Part shown: one piece after another, positions 54,801 through 63,298 of the stretch
How the letters are laid out: the number at the start of each line of letters is the position of its first letter
How positions within the stretch are numbered: the first letter of the stretch is position 1
Source of the DNA: Alkalitalea saponilacus
Lineage (GTDB): Bacteria > Bacteroidota > Bacteroidia > Bacteroidales > Marinilabiliaceae
Direction: 5' to 3'
DNA length: 64,000 bases
NCBI RefSeq assembly: GCF_900168165.1
Contig: NZ_FUYV01000008.1
Coordinates: forward strand, 78,183-142,182
Made by a program: the position numbers and the translations under genes
Notes under the pieces: model-generated
Databases searched by the model: none
What the model was told of the DNA's origin: nothing
The model's input: the letters and a program-made list of their open reading frames with translations, nothing else

Positions 54801-56069
54801 ATAGTATGGAATATTGAAAATTCCATCATCACCATTGAGATAACTAGGTACGAATATTAACTTAACTTTTTCCTCTTTGTTGTTACTAAGATGTATTTCC
54901 TGAATTTTATTAATGATTGGGTCATAACCCAGATCATTGAGCCCGTGAGTCAGAAATGGGTTGGGGAGAGCTGAGTTGTATTTGTCTCCGGATAGCCTAT
55001 CGATGAGGTCTTTGCGAGGGCCATAGGTGTTTGCCGGAATCAAAACAAAGAAAATGATCTCCTGTTTTTGCTGTGGATTGTCATTAATTAGTTTTAAACC
55101 ATCCAGCATGATGTCGGCTCCTTTATTTCTGAATTCATATCTGCCGCTGCTGGCAACCAGAAGCGCGGATTCATTCACCTGATATCCAAGGACTGCTGAA
55201 GCCACTGTTCGGAGTTTTTCTCTTGCCGACTCTCTTTTTTCTGTGTATTGATCTCCCTGAGGAACAAAATTATTCTCAAAACCATTTGGAGTTACTACAT
55301 CCACACCTCTTTTGAGAAAATGAGCACATTCATTGGCAGTAATATCCGACACAGTTGTAAAACAATCGACATGGGTTGCGGCATTTTTCTCCAATGAGTG
55401 TTTTGCCATAACACCAAGTTCACGAGCCTTTACATCCGGTTCGTACTGATCCATATTGTCGTAAAGCGGGAATCCATTACTGGCCAGAGACCGTCCAAGG
55501 GTGGTGCTGTGTGTGGTAAAAATAGTCCCTATCTGGGGCATTTTATCCTTGAGGTATAGGGCACCACTTCCTGTCATCCACTCATTGTAATGAGCAACAA
55601 CCTTATCTGCAACCGTTAAATGGAATTTATAGAAACTCTCAATGACCAGTCCTGACGCATAACCGAAGAGAGCAGGTTCTATGTAATCCCACTGACCGGA
55701 AATGCTATCTACTTTGTAGGTTTCCCAAAGATATGATAGTATCTCATTTTTTTTGGAAACAAACTGAGTAAAGTCAACCAGAATTACCAGTGGTTTACCC
55801 GGTACGTTCCATCTTCCAACTTTAACTCTGAGCCCTTCATACTGAAGAACATTTTGCCAATCGGCAAACATTTTTTCTTCGGGAATGAATTCGGGATTTT
55901 TATGAGGTGATCGCCACACATCCGGCCCTATAAAAATCAGTTTGTCGTGAAACTGCTGAACCAACGTACTTGCTTTTGAAGCAAGTACTGTATGGATTCC
56001 TCCCATCTTATTGCATACTTCCCAACTCGTTTCGAACAAGTAGTCCGGTTTTAAATAGCTGTCAACCAT
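51834..56069 (-). CDS. Glycogen synthase-glycogen phosphorylase fusion
   Basis: A 1411-residue fusion. Residues about 1-555 are a GT3-type (animal/yeast-like) glycogen synthase: FETSWEVCNKMGGIHTVLAS, HYNEWMTGSGALYLK, TIFTTHSTTLGRSLASNGF, VTPNGFENNF and PSYYEPWGYTPLESIAFGIP. Residues about 577-1411 are a GT35 alpha-glucan phosphorylase of the short MalP-like type: ELTRNMWWTWNYQAVELFEM, AYFSMEYGLNDVLKIYSGGLG, VTNGVHYGTW and EASGTSGQKAELNGVLN, where Lys1165 should bind PLP. One chain thus carries opposite activities. GT3 enzymes use UDP-glucose. It is the last gene of a minus-strand operon. Confidence 0.93.
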   Translation of the reverse strand: MVDSYLKPDYLFETSWEVCNKMGGIHTVLASKASTLVQQFHDKLIFIGPDVWRSPHKNPEFIPEEKMFADWQNVLQYEGLRVKVGRWNVPGKPLVILVDFTQFVSKKNEILSYLWETYKVDSISGQWDYIEPALFGYASGLVIESFYKFHLTVADKVVAHYNEWMTGSGALYLKDKMPQIGTIFTTHSTTLGRSLASNGFPLYDNMDQYEPDVKARELGVMAKHSLEKNAATHVDCFTTVSDITANECAHFLKRGVDVVTPNGFENNFVPQGDQYTEKRESAREKLRTVASAVLGYQVNESALLVASSGRYEFRNKGADIMLDGLKLINDNPQQKQEIIFFVLIPANTYGPRKDLIDRLSGDKYNSALPNPFLTHGLNDLGYDPIINKIQEIHLSNNKEEKVKLIFVPSYLNGDDGIFNIPYYDLLIGMDLTVFPSYYEPWGYTPLESIAFGIPTITTTLAGFGIWAKDFSKSIKNGIEVIERTDSNNQDAISKIASVITTFSELSDRDHQTIRDSSFKLAGKLEWNNLIKHYFQAYDIALKEVNNRKDSFAVVQDEPKVRAIPDTITTPSWKKLIVKSRLPDRLAVLHELTRNMWWTWNYQAVELFEMIDEDLWEDVRKNPVLLLEKVSFKRLTELADDQHFTDKLDAVYHLFRTYMDKPMRDGASIAYFSMEYGLNDVLKIYSGGLGILAGDYLKEASDKGINIKAIGLLYRFGYFKQSLTMNGEQVANYDIQEFSNLPIEEVRYPNGEQVHIKVDMPGREVVAAVWKAQIGRIPLYLMDTDIPANNMQDREITHMLYGGDWENRLKQEILLGIGGIRLLEEIDEKIDLYHCNEGHAALINVERLIDLVEKKFSFAEAMELVKVSSLFTTHTPVPAGHDKFDEDMFRVYMRHIPEKLNISWEDFMEMGREFNNPDEMFSMSVLAAKTSHEVNGVSWLHGEVTKKMFRHLWKGYFPEELHINYVTNGVHYGTWTASAFRKLYESKFGENFLEDVSDKSKWEEIYKIPDEDIWEVRKELRKKLIDYIRWRMGTGMIERHEDPSHIVDVLDIIREDALTIGFARRFATYKRAHLLFKDLDRLRRIINNPEKPVQFIFAGKAHPADGAGQGLIKSIVDISKRPEFVGKIIFLENYDMDLGKRLISGVDVWLNTPTRPLEASGTSGQKAELNGVLNFSVLDGWWYEGYKEGAGWALTDKQTFDNNNYQDELDATTIYSIFENEVIPLFFDKNEKGIPTGWIKYIKNSIAKIAPEFTTRRMINDYGTRFYEPMYERIKKMNENDHRQARELAAWKRRVYAGWEYVQVLSCNMPDIAKQELGIGDNYKVDVVVDLKRLAGVDIGLEIVIADPSKDEHNPSIVHIEPFKILKKEGSIVHFSLDYKLNLPGVYKFGLRLFPFNEVLPHKQDFALIKWI

Positions 56070-56094
56070 GGTTGTAAGAATTATTATTTGTTAA

Positions 56095-57432
56095 TCAGGT
56101 TTTGGATTTTACTGTCAGCGTTTTTTTTGCTGATGTTCTTCTTTTCCTGAGTTTTTTTATTTCATCCTCAAGTTTCTTTATTGTTTCATCCTTTTTGTAA
56201 AGGATGTCAGTAAGATTGGATATTTCCTGATCCATGTTGGATTCCGGAACAGACGCATTCAGCCGAATGGAGAAATCGCTTAATACATTCATATAGTTTA
56301 TGAATGCTTCGTAGGGAGTTTCGTAAGGATTAAAATATGCATGAACATCTCCATCGGAGAAAAACTTGGTACACATATAGTAAAAATGGTCGCTGCATTG
56401 CAAATAGTTCCAGTCCTTAAGGATTTTTGGATCAGTACATTGTTGAATTTTGGGTAGAAGTGCATAGAGTTTCTTAAATGCTTCCTGTTGCATTTCGTTA
56501 CCCAGCCAGGCCGTTAAATCCCTCTCTTCGTCAGCCCATGAAATGGGGTGAGGAACACTAACAGGAGCCACCACCTGATGTGATTCAATTATTTCAGAAG
56601 GTGTTGCGAAACCGATGCCTTTATGTTTAAAAGCCTCAGAGGGTAAATTTTCAAGAAACTGGAATATGCCGGTGGATCTATGTTGATGTTCCCCAAATGT
56701 TTCATAATCCATAAACAGGTTAATAATCTCTTCACGAGGCTCCATGTCTTTTATCCAACTTATGTACTTTGAGGCTGTCAGTGGCCATTCGCACCAGTTG
56801 CGATTCCCAAATCTGAAGGCAATATCATCACTGAGCTTAAAATTCTTAAGAAGAATTTTAAGACGCGGATTTGCTGCGTTGCAGTAAAGAAAATTGGGAC
56901 TTTTCCATCCGAGGATGTGTTTTGCTCCTTCGGTTAGCATGGCTTTATATCCCATCTTTGAAACCATTTCGCCAATGTGGTCAGAGTATATTAATTCTGT
57001 ATTTCGAAATATCGCAGGTTTACTGCCGAATAGTTCCACCATAAGATTTGCATGTGCATCTACCTGCGATTTAAAAGCTTCTTCATCCGTGAGGGAGACC
57101 AAAGAGTGAGAATAGGTTTCGTTGAGAAACTCTACCATGCCCGTTTCGGATAGCTTTTTGAAACTGTCAATAACTTCAGGTGCATATAGTTTAAATTGTT
57201 CAATAGCCAGCCCTGAGATTGAGAATGTTACTTTGAATTTCCCTTTATGCTTTTTTAGCATTTTTAAGAGCAGATCATTGGTCGGAATGTAGCAATCATT
57301 TGCTACTTTATTCATGATGCTTTCATTGGAGTAGTCATCAAAATAGTAATGGTCGTTACCTATATCAAAAAAGCGGTATCTACGAAACCTGAAAGGTTGG
57401 TGAACCTGGAAGTATAAACAGATGGTTTTCAT
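56095..57432 (-). CDS. GH57 glycoside hydrolase (alpha-amylase/4-alpha-glucanotransferase type)
   Basis: A 445-residue cytoplasmic enzyme acting on alpha-glucans. GH57 motifs: region 1 ICLYFQVHQPFRF, a GLAIEQFKLYAPEVI helix, AIFRNTELIYSDHIG with the likely nucleophile Glu, and NLFMDYETFGEHQ with the acid Asp. WCEWPLTASKYISWI follows. The C-terminal about 50 residues form a charged coiled coil ending in a Lys/Arg-rich tail (KKLRKRRTSAKKTL). It could be an amylase or glucan-transferring enzyme; the sequence does not decide. It lies 34 bp after the GT4 gene and 25 bp before the fusion gene. Confidence 0.93.
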   Translation of the reverse strand: MKTICLYFQVHQPFRFRRYRFFDIGNDHYYFDDYSNESIMNKVANDCYIPTNDLLLKMLKKHKGKFKVTFSISGLAIEQFKLYAPEVIDSFKKLSETGMVEFLNETYSHSLVSLTDEEAFKSQVDAHANLMVELFGSKPAIFRNTELIYSDHIGEMVSKMGYKAMLTEGAKHILGWKSPNFLYCNAANPRLKILLKNFKLSDDIAFRFGNRNWCEWPLTASKYISWIKDMEPREEIINLFMDYETFGEHQHRSTGIFQFLENLPSEAFKHKGIGFATPSEIIESHQVVAPVSVPHPISWADEERDLTAWLGNEMQQEAFKKLYALLPKIQQCTDPKILKDWNYLQCSDHFYYMCTKFFSDGDVHAYFNPYETPYEAFINYMNVLSDFSIRLNASVPESNMDQEISNLTDILYKKDETIKKLEDEIKKLRKRRTSAKKTLTVKSKT

Positions 57433-57466
57433 AGTGCAAAAGTTTTTATGGTGTGAGGTTGTGTTT

Positions 57467-58762
57467 TTATTTAGGAATGTTCAATGTTTTATCGTAAACA
57501 CGTTTTACATGAAGTGCAGAGTTTTCCCATTTTAAGGAGTCTACCTCTTTTTTTCCATGTTTTACAAACATTTTAGCCATCCCGGGGTAGTTGAGCACCC
57601 CGTAAATGGCATCAGCCATGGCATCAACATCCCAAAAATTGGTTTTTATGGCATAGGTCAATATCTCTGCTACCCCTGACTGATGCGAGATTAAAACCGG
57701 AACGTTGCTTTGCATAGCTTCTAGCGGGCTGATTCCAAATGGTTCAGAGACAGAAGGCATCACATAGAGGTCGCTCATTTTTAACATTTCAAAAACATCA
57801 TCACCCCGCAGAAATCCTGTAAAATGAAACCTGTCGGTAATTTTAAGCTGGGCGGCGCGTCGGATCATTTTTTCCATCATATCACCACTTCCAGCCATCA
57901 CAAATCTAACATTGTCCATTTTTTGAAGCACCCTGTGGGCTGCTTCAATAAAATATTCGGGGCCCTTTTGCATGGTGATCCTTCCAAGAAAAGTTACAAT
58001 TTTTTCGTTTACCCCTTTCTTAAAAAACTGGCTTTTGACATTTTCATAGGGCTCAACGGCGTTATAAACTGTTTCAACTTTATCTGGTGAGATTCCATAT
58101 TTCTCTATCACAATTTTTCGGGTCAGGTTGCTCACAGTAATGATTCTGTCCGCAGCATTCATTCCCCGCTTTTCAATTTCGTATACCGCCGGGTTCACGC
58201 TGCCTCCGCTTCTGTCGAAATCGGTGGCATGAACATGAATAACAAGAGGCTTGCCGGTGGCCTCTTTTGCGGCGATGCCTGCAGGATAAGCCAACCAATC
58301 ATGTGCATGAATCAGGTCAAACGCATAATCTTGTGCGATAACATTGGCAACCAGAGCGTAGTCTCTTATTTCTTGTAATAAATTTGCGCCATATTTACCA
58401 GTGAATTCAACCTTGCCGTGCTGATTCGTACTTAGGAGTTTTAATTGACTAATCTTTTCGGAACGGGTGTGTTTCCAAAACTCTTCAGGATTCATGTAGG
58501 GAACAAGTTTTGAACCCACTTCGATATAATCCAATGCACTGCTGAATTGTTTGATTTTAAGCTGTCGTTTTGTGATTGGTATCTGATTGGCTCCAACCAG
58601 TTTTACGCCGGTTTGATCTTCATCGCCATAAGCTTTGGGAACCACAAACAATACCTGAAGACCCGGGATTTGTGACAACCCTCGGGTTAATCCATAGCAG
58701 GCAGTTCCCAAACCGCCCGATATATAGGGAGGGAATTCCCACCCGAACATGAGTACCCTCAT
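57467..58762 (-). CDS. GT4 family glycosyltransferase of the glycogen operon
   Basis: A 431-residue GT-B glycosyltransferase. The N-terminus MRVLMFGWEFPPYISGGLGT resembles the KxGGL substrate loop of GlgA-like and GT4 enzymes. LIHAHDWLAYPAGIAAKEAT, VIHVHATDFDRSGG and the C-terminal nucleotide-sugar site VTFLGRITMQKGPEYFIEAA, then MPSVSEPFGISPLEAMQSNVPVL with the E-x7-E motif, are clear. It is placed between the debranching enzyme and GH57 genes, so a role in glucan synthesis or priming is inferred. The donor is not predictable. Confidence 0.92.
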   Translation of the reverse strand: MRVLMFGWEFPPYISGGLGTACYGLTRGLSQIPGLQVLFVVPKAYGDEDQTGVKLVGANQIPITKRQLKIKQFSSALDYIEVGSKLVPYMNPEEFWKHTRSEKISQLKLLSTNQHGKVEFTGKYGANLLQEIRDYALVANVIAQDYAFDLIHAHDWLAYPAGIAAKEATGKPLVIHVHATDFDRSGGSVNPAVYEIEKRGMNAADRIITVSNLTRKIVIEKYGISPDKVETVYNAVEPYENVKSQFFKKGVNEKIVTFLGRITMQKGPEYFIEAAHRVLQKMDNVRFVMAGSGDMMEKMIRRAAQLKITDRFHFTGFLRGDDVFEMLKMSDLYVMPSVSEPFGISPLEAMQSNVPVLISHQSGVAEILTYAIKTNFWDVDAMADAIYGVLNYPGMAKMFVKHGKKEVDSLKWENSALHVKRVYDKTLNIPK

Positions 58763-58765
58763 AAA

Positions 58766-60706
58766 TCAACTGTTTTTTTCAATGAGTTTAATAATTCTTA
58801 TTACTGCAGCCACATTCCAGGCCATACTTATGGCTCCGCGCCCATGATGTGGAGGATTCCCGTTAAAGTATTCTGATATGGTGCTGATACAGTGAGCCGT
58901 CATCTCTTCTTCAAAATTTTCAACCATATTTTTTATGAATGAAATTCCTCCTTTTTTGTGAACTTTTATGTAAGCTTCAGCAAAAAAAGCAGCCAGCCAT
59001 GGATATACTGCCCCCTGATGTATGGCCAGATTTCTCTGTTCAGTTGTTCCTTCAATAACTCCTTTGTAATATGGAGATGAAGGCGACAATGTCCTGAGGC
59101 CTTTTGGGGTCAGTAATTCTTTTTTTGCAATGTCCACAACCAGCTTTTGCTGTTCAATGGTTAGCGGCGAAAAATCCAGCGCTGCGGCAATTATTTGGTT
59201 TGGGCGAATGGCGTTGTCGTTATAATCTCCATGTACATAGTCGTACAGATACTGTTCGTCATTGTTCCAGAATGTATCAATGAATGATCTTTTTACGGTT
59301 TCAGCCAGTTTTTCGGCGTCTCGTGAGTTTTTGCCTTTGTTTCTTTTTTTGCAGTTTGCAGCATAATAGCAAAGTGCGTTATACCAAAGAGCATTTACTT
59401 CAACAGTATATCCCGGTCGCCAGGTCACAGATTCACCGTTGATGGTGGCATCCATCCATGTCAGGGGTAGGTTTTCTTGCTGAGCAAATAGTAGTCCATT
59501 TTCATGGATTTGCACTGATCCTTCTTTAAGGTGGGTGTAATATTTAATTATTTCGGTCATTACTTCTCCATAAATTCCGCAGATGTCAGATTCAGGAAAC
59601 ATTTTTTCTATTTCCTGAATTGTGAAGAATAACCAAAGCGGTATATCCACACCTTTGTTTATTTCCGCAGATATTTGACCTTCTAATTTCAGGTGGGTTG
59701 TTCTGATATCTTTGATGGCCTGGTTCAAAATTTCCAGATAAATTTCTTTTTCTTCCTGGTAGGCCATTAGTCCGGGTAAGGCAATCAGAGTGTCTCTTAA
59801 TCGTTCCTTATACCAATGGTATCCTGAAATCAGATGTGCGGAATTTTCCTTCTTTAGGATAAATTGTTGCGCGGAATTGAGCAGGTTATTAAGTAGTGTG
59901 TCCCGTGGTGTTCTTTTCTTTAGCTCTTTGGTGAATCTTGCTTTTAGGCCTCCTGTTTTAATTTCTGAGGTAGATGCTGAAAAGACGATGGATTCGCCTT
60001 TCGAGATGTCCATCTCGAAATATCCTGGTACAAACAGATCTTCTTTAAATTCGTAACCTCTCTGCTGTTCTTTTATATATTCAATGCCCCTGAACCAGTC
60101 GGGTGCAGCAATAAATTCGTTCGACTTGTTAAACTGCATATGAAGATATGGAAAGCCCTCGTACATACTGATCTTTATGCCCTGGTCGCATGTTTCGTAT
60201 CGGGTGTTTGCCTCCATGTTTTGATGGGTCAGTTCATGTACATTTCTGAAGGCTAAAAATGGCTTAAATCTGATTAAAGTGGGAGAATGAGCTTCAACAA
60301 GAGTCACTTTCAGGAGAAGCTGCTCTTCATTGTCTGACAATATAATTTCGGTTGACAACAACATGCCGCCAACCCGGTAAGTCCTCTTAGGCGTTAGATC
60401 CAGCTCAAAATCTGTAAGGTATTTATGGCCTTTGGGGTCATAGTGGTTTCCCTGGTATTTATGAATGCCCAGATTAAAGACCTGTTCGTGCTGCACCAAA
60501 GATATATCCAGGGCAGATAGCAGCACAAAACGTTCATAATTAAACCTGGCAATAGGGCATACCAGCATGCCATGGTATTTTCTTGTGTTACATCCAATGA
60601 TGGTTGTACTGGAGTATGATCCGGCTCTGTTGGTCCGAATAACTTCCCGGTCAAGAGAGTATTCCAGATTTACCAATTTGGATTTGTCAAGGTTTAAGTA
60701 AGCCAT
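58766..60706 (-). CDS. Amylo-alpha-1,6-glucosidase/glycogen debranching enzyme (GH133)
   Basis: A 646-residue enzyme that removes alpha-1,6 branches from glycogen. The N-terminal beta-sandwich (about 1-270) begins LEYSLDREVIRTNRAGSYSS and includes TRKYHGMLVCPIARF and NEEQLLLKVTLVEA. The C-terminal (alpha/alpha)6 barrel has ISGYHWYKERLRDTLIALPG, LPLTWMDATINGESVTWRPG (catalytic acid region), VEVNALWYNALCYYA, IRPNQIIAAALDFSPL and REQ-like EGTTEQRNLAIHQGAVYPWL. It is the first gene of the operon, 3 bp from the GT4 gene, so coupled translation is likely. Confidence 0.94.
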   Translation of the reverse strand: MAYLNLDKSKLVNLEYSLDREVIRTNRAGSYSSTTIIGCNTRKYHGMLVCPIARFNYERFVLLSALDISLVQHEQVFNLGIHKYQGNHYDPKGHKYLTDFELDLTPKRTYRVGGMLLSTEIILSDNEEQLLLKVTLVEAHSPTLIRFKPFLAFRNVHELTHQNMEANTRYETCDQGIKISMYEGFPYLHMQFNKSNEFIAAPDWFRGIEYIKEQQRGYEFKEDLFVPGYFEMDISKGESIVFSASTSEIKTGGLKARFTKELKKRTPRDTLLNNLLNSAQQFILKKENSAHLISGYHWYKERLRDTLIALPGLMAYQEEKEIYLEILNQAIKDIRTTHLKLEGQISAEINKGVDIPLWLFFTIQEIEKMFPESDICGIYGEVMTEIIKYYTHLKEGSVQIHENGLLFAQQENLPLTWMDATINGESVTWRPGYTVEVNALWYNALCYYAANCKKRNKGKNSRDAEKLAETVKRSFIDTFWNNDEQYLYDYVHGDYNDNAIRPNQIIAAALDFSPLTIEQQKLVVDIAKKELLTPKGLRTLSPSSPYYKGVIEGTTEQRNLAIHQGAVYPWLAAFFAEAYIKVHKKGGISFIKNMVENFEEEMTAHCISTISEYFNGNPPHHGRGAISMAWNVAAVIRIIKLIEKNS

Positions 60707-61165
60707 ATTTTGGTTATTTAGTTGGTTCTTTCCAGAATGAGGTTAGAAAATTATGTATTAACTATCATTTTCCAGTATCTCTGTCGGATGCCCATAAAAA
60801 AGGCAAAAACTGATGTTTTTGGTTAAGTTTTGCTCTCGGTTATTTAAGTGATGTTTGCTAATATTTTTGATAATTCATTCTAAAATAAATCATAAATACA
60901 ATTTAATACATCAGGAATATCCTGTGCTCTATAAGTTCAAACATTCCTGAGAGAAATAATCTGATGGAAATGTTCGTGATGAGGTTTAACTCCGGATTTT
61001 TTTTGAGGAGAAAACAACTCTTTATTTCTTGTAGTAAATTACTGATAAAATAGGGCAATTTCAAATGTTTAACAATAATTTAATTTACCACTGTAGATAA
61101 CAAAAAAGTGTTAACAATAATCTTTTAGGAATCTGTGTGTTATGAATGGTTCTGTTCTGGGTTTT
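60707..61165. other. Upstream region of the glycogen operon
   Basis: A 459-bp AT-rich gap. One 13-bp palindrome, CAGGAATATCCTG (60913-60925), is present. No ORF, RNA gene or complete promoter pair is recognised. It should hold the promoter of the minus-strand glycogen operon. Confidence 0.5.
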
Positions 61166-62185
61166 CTAGTCATCGCTTGAATGGCGAGAGCTACTGGCGA
61201 GCAATTTATCAAAATGTTCTTTATCCTTTTCGATGAGGGTTTCGGGATAGCGGGTAGCGATGGAGTTTATCTGTTCCAGTGTGGATCTTAAAAAATTGAG
61301 ATAGTCCGGAGTCATATTCCCTGATGGTTTATGCTGACGTGCTCGTTGTATTTTTATCGCCTCGCGATAAAAATTTTGTGCAGAACGGCTGAGTTGACTC
61401 TCAGCAAATCTTTTCCAGATATAATCAATGGCAACCTGATTTGGTTGTAGCATATCTCCATCATAAAACCTGTAATCCCTAAGTTCATCCATCATAATTT
61501 CATAGGCAGGAAAATACCATGCCTGCTCGAAAAGCGATGTGAGTTTTTCGATGGCCAGAAGCAATGTGGATTTGCTTAATTGATTTCCGTGTGCACCGTC
61601 CTTCCAATGTCTTACGGGGCTTAAAGTGAAGATGAGTTTAATTGAAGGGTTGAATACGCGAAGATTAATGATGAGATTTTTCCATTCTTCAACAATTTCA
61701 TCACTGTTAAGCAGATATCTGTTGAAATAGTTTGATGGGAATTTGTGACAATTTGCGACCACCTGTTTAAGTTCCTTATGTTGGTAAACAAAGGCAGTTC
61801 CGAAGGTGACGATAATAAAATCTGTTTTTTGCAAAAACAGATGCGCTTTTAATGTAGAATTGTTGATTTCTTCAATGGATTTTTCGGGAGTTGTTTTGCT
61901 GAACTTTCCATGATGGTGAAAGCTGTGCCAAAGATGATTGTGAAGAAAAAGATCATTCTCTTCTGTTTTCTTGTTGGATAGGATGTTGTTGAAGGCTTGT
62001 AAAATTGAAATTGGATTGTATAGCACCCCGAAAGGATTGGTGATAGCTTTGAAGCGTGATTCCACCATTTGTTTGCCAATATTATCGGCAAAGCATGATC
62101 CCATGAAAAGTACTCGCGATTCCGGTCGTATTGGAATTTCTGCCGGATCAATTTTTACGATGGTTCTGAAAACATCGTTACTCAT
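61166..62185 (-). CDS. GSCFA domain protein
   Basis: A 339-residue protein of the GSCFA family (named for the motif seen here as LFMGSCFADNIGKQM, residues 29-43). The family is related to SGNH/GDSL hydrolases: Ser in GSCFA as nucleophile, TFGTAFVYQHKE as the block II/III region, FTLSPVRHWKDGAHGNQLSK, and PAYEIMMDELRDYRFYDGDMLQPNQ with the late Asp-x-x-(His-like) region. The substrate is unknown. The last 4 bp of the preceding alpha/beta hydrolase gene overlap its start, so the two are translationally coupled. Confidence 0.93.
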   Translation of the reverse strand: MSNDVFRTIVKIDPAEIPIRPESRVLFMGSCFADNIGKQMVESRFKAITNPFGVLYNPISILQAFNNILSNKKTEENDLFLHNHLWHSFHHHGKFSKTTPEKSIEEINNSTLKAHLFLQKTDFIIVTFGTAFVYQHKELKQVVANCHKFPSNYFNRYLLNSDEIVEEWKNLIINLRVFNPSIKLIFTLSPVRHWKDGAHGNQLSKSTLLLAIEKLTSLFEQAWYFPAYEIMMDELRDYRFYDGDMLQPNQVAIDYIWKRFAESQLSRSAQNFYREAIKIQRARQHKPSGNMTPDYLNFLRSTLEQINSIATRYPETLIEKDKEHFDKLLASSSRHSSDD

Positions 62186-63036
62186 TTTGGTAACCGGTTT
62201 AATATTATTTGTGACATCCAGTTGTTTATATCTTCAAAAGCCTGGTCTGCAATAGGTTCGTTATGGATTTCGTGTAGCGTGTTTTCGTAACCAATAAATT
62301 TATATAATTGTGTATTCTTATTGGCAATTGATTCAGATGCCTCAGGTTTTGTGAGCGGATCTGATATGCCATGCAAAAATAGCAGTGGGGTTCTTACCGG
62401 ATTCTGCCATTCTATAAGACTTTCCGTGCATTTGTTTATCTCATTGAACATTCTGATGGATATGCGTCCATGCATCAAAGGGTCTTTGTCCGCATTCTCC
62501 TTTTTTTGGGGAAGGCTGGTCATATGAGTTGATTTAATGCCTGTTGAAAAGGTTACTTCCGGGCAGATTGGGTCGAGCCATTTGCCGGCATTTTGGATAA
62601 ATCGTGAAGGTGGTTTTATTAGTTTCAGCCAGGGTGAAGAGATGATGGCTCCTGCAAAGTCCTGTCGTCTTTTAACCAAAAATTCCAGAACAAGAGTTCC
62701 TCCCATACTGTGACCATAAAGGAATGCTGGTATTTCTCCAAAATTTCGCTTACTTCGACGTACCAGAGCCCCAATATCGTCTAAAAGGTCGCTGATGTGG
62801 TCAATGTGTCCTTTATTTCCTTCAGAAAGACCATGGCCCCGATAGTCCAATGCATAAATCATGAATCCCGCATCGCAAAACCGGCGCGCCCATGTATCGT
62901 ATCGCAAAGCATGTTCTCCAATGCCGTGAATCAGACATACCGTTGCAATTGGTGATTGTCCCGGTTTCCAGTATCTGCCTTGCAGAACAGTTCCGTCGCG
63001 GGAAACGAGATTAAAAGTTTGATGACTTATTGCCAT
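62182..63036 (-). CDS. Alpha/beta hydrolase, monoacylglycerol lipase-like
   Basis: A 284-residue cytoplasmic hydrolase of the serine aminopeptidase S33/monoglyceride lipase type. LIHGIGEHALRYD is the oxyanion loop; ALDYRGHGLSEGNKGHIDH follows. The nucleophile lies in FLYGHSMGGTLVLEFL (GHSMG), the Asp in PLLFLHGISDPLTKPEAS, and the His in YENTLHEIHNEP. This motif set matches MGL-like lipases (HG-x-GEH ... GHSMGG). A role in lysolipid or monoglyceride turnover is inferred. It is paired with the GSCFA gene. Confidence 0.93.
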   Translation of the reverse strand: MAISHQTFNLVSRDGTVLQGRYWKPGQSPIATVCLIHGIGEHALRYDTWARRFCDAGFMIYALDYRGHGLSEGNKGHIDHISDLLDDIGALVRRSKRNFGEIPAFLYGHSMGGTLVLEFLVKRRQDFAGAIISSPWLKLIKPPSRFIQNAGKWLDPICPEVTFSTGIKSTHMTSLPQKKENADKDPLMHGRISIRMFNEINKCTESLIEWQNPVRTPLLFLHGISDPLTKPEASESIANKNTQLYKFIGYENTLHEIHNEPIADQAFEDINNWMSQIILNRLPK

Positions 63037-63298
63037 TGATAATTTCTGTAACTTGTGAATGAACTGTTACAAATCTAAATATATTTTCCATTCTTGGAAA
63101 GATATTTTTAAAAGAGAATAAAAGGAGATTAAATATTGTGTTTTTGAAATATCAGATATAAGAAGCTATTGTTGATTACAGCCTTATAGGGTTTGATATG
63201 TTTGCATTTGATTTTTAGTGTAAATTGAAGATCTAAAGTGTGCGCTTGTTTTTGCAATCAATATTTTTATCTGCGCTGGCATAGTTATATCCTCGCTC
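63037..63298. other. Intergenic region downstream of queG
   Basis: 262 bp of AT-rich sequence with no supported gene, terminator or strong promoter. Confidence 0.45.
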
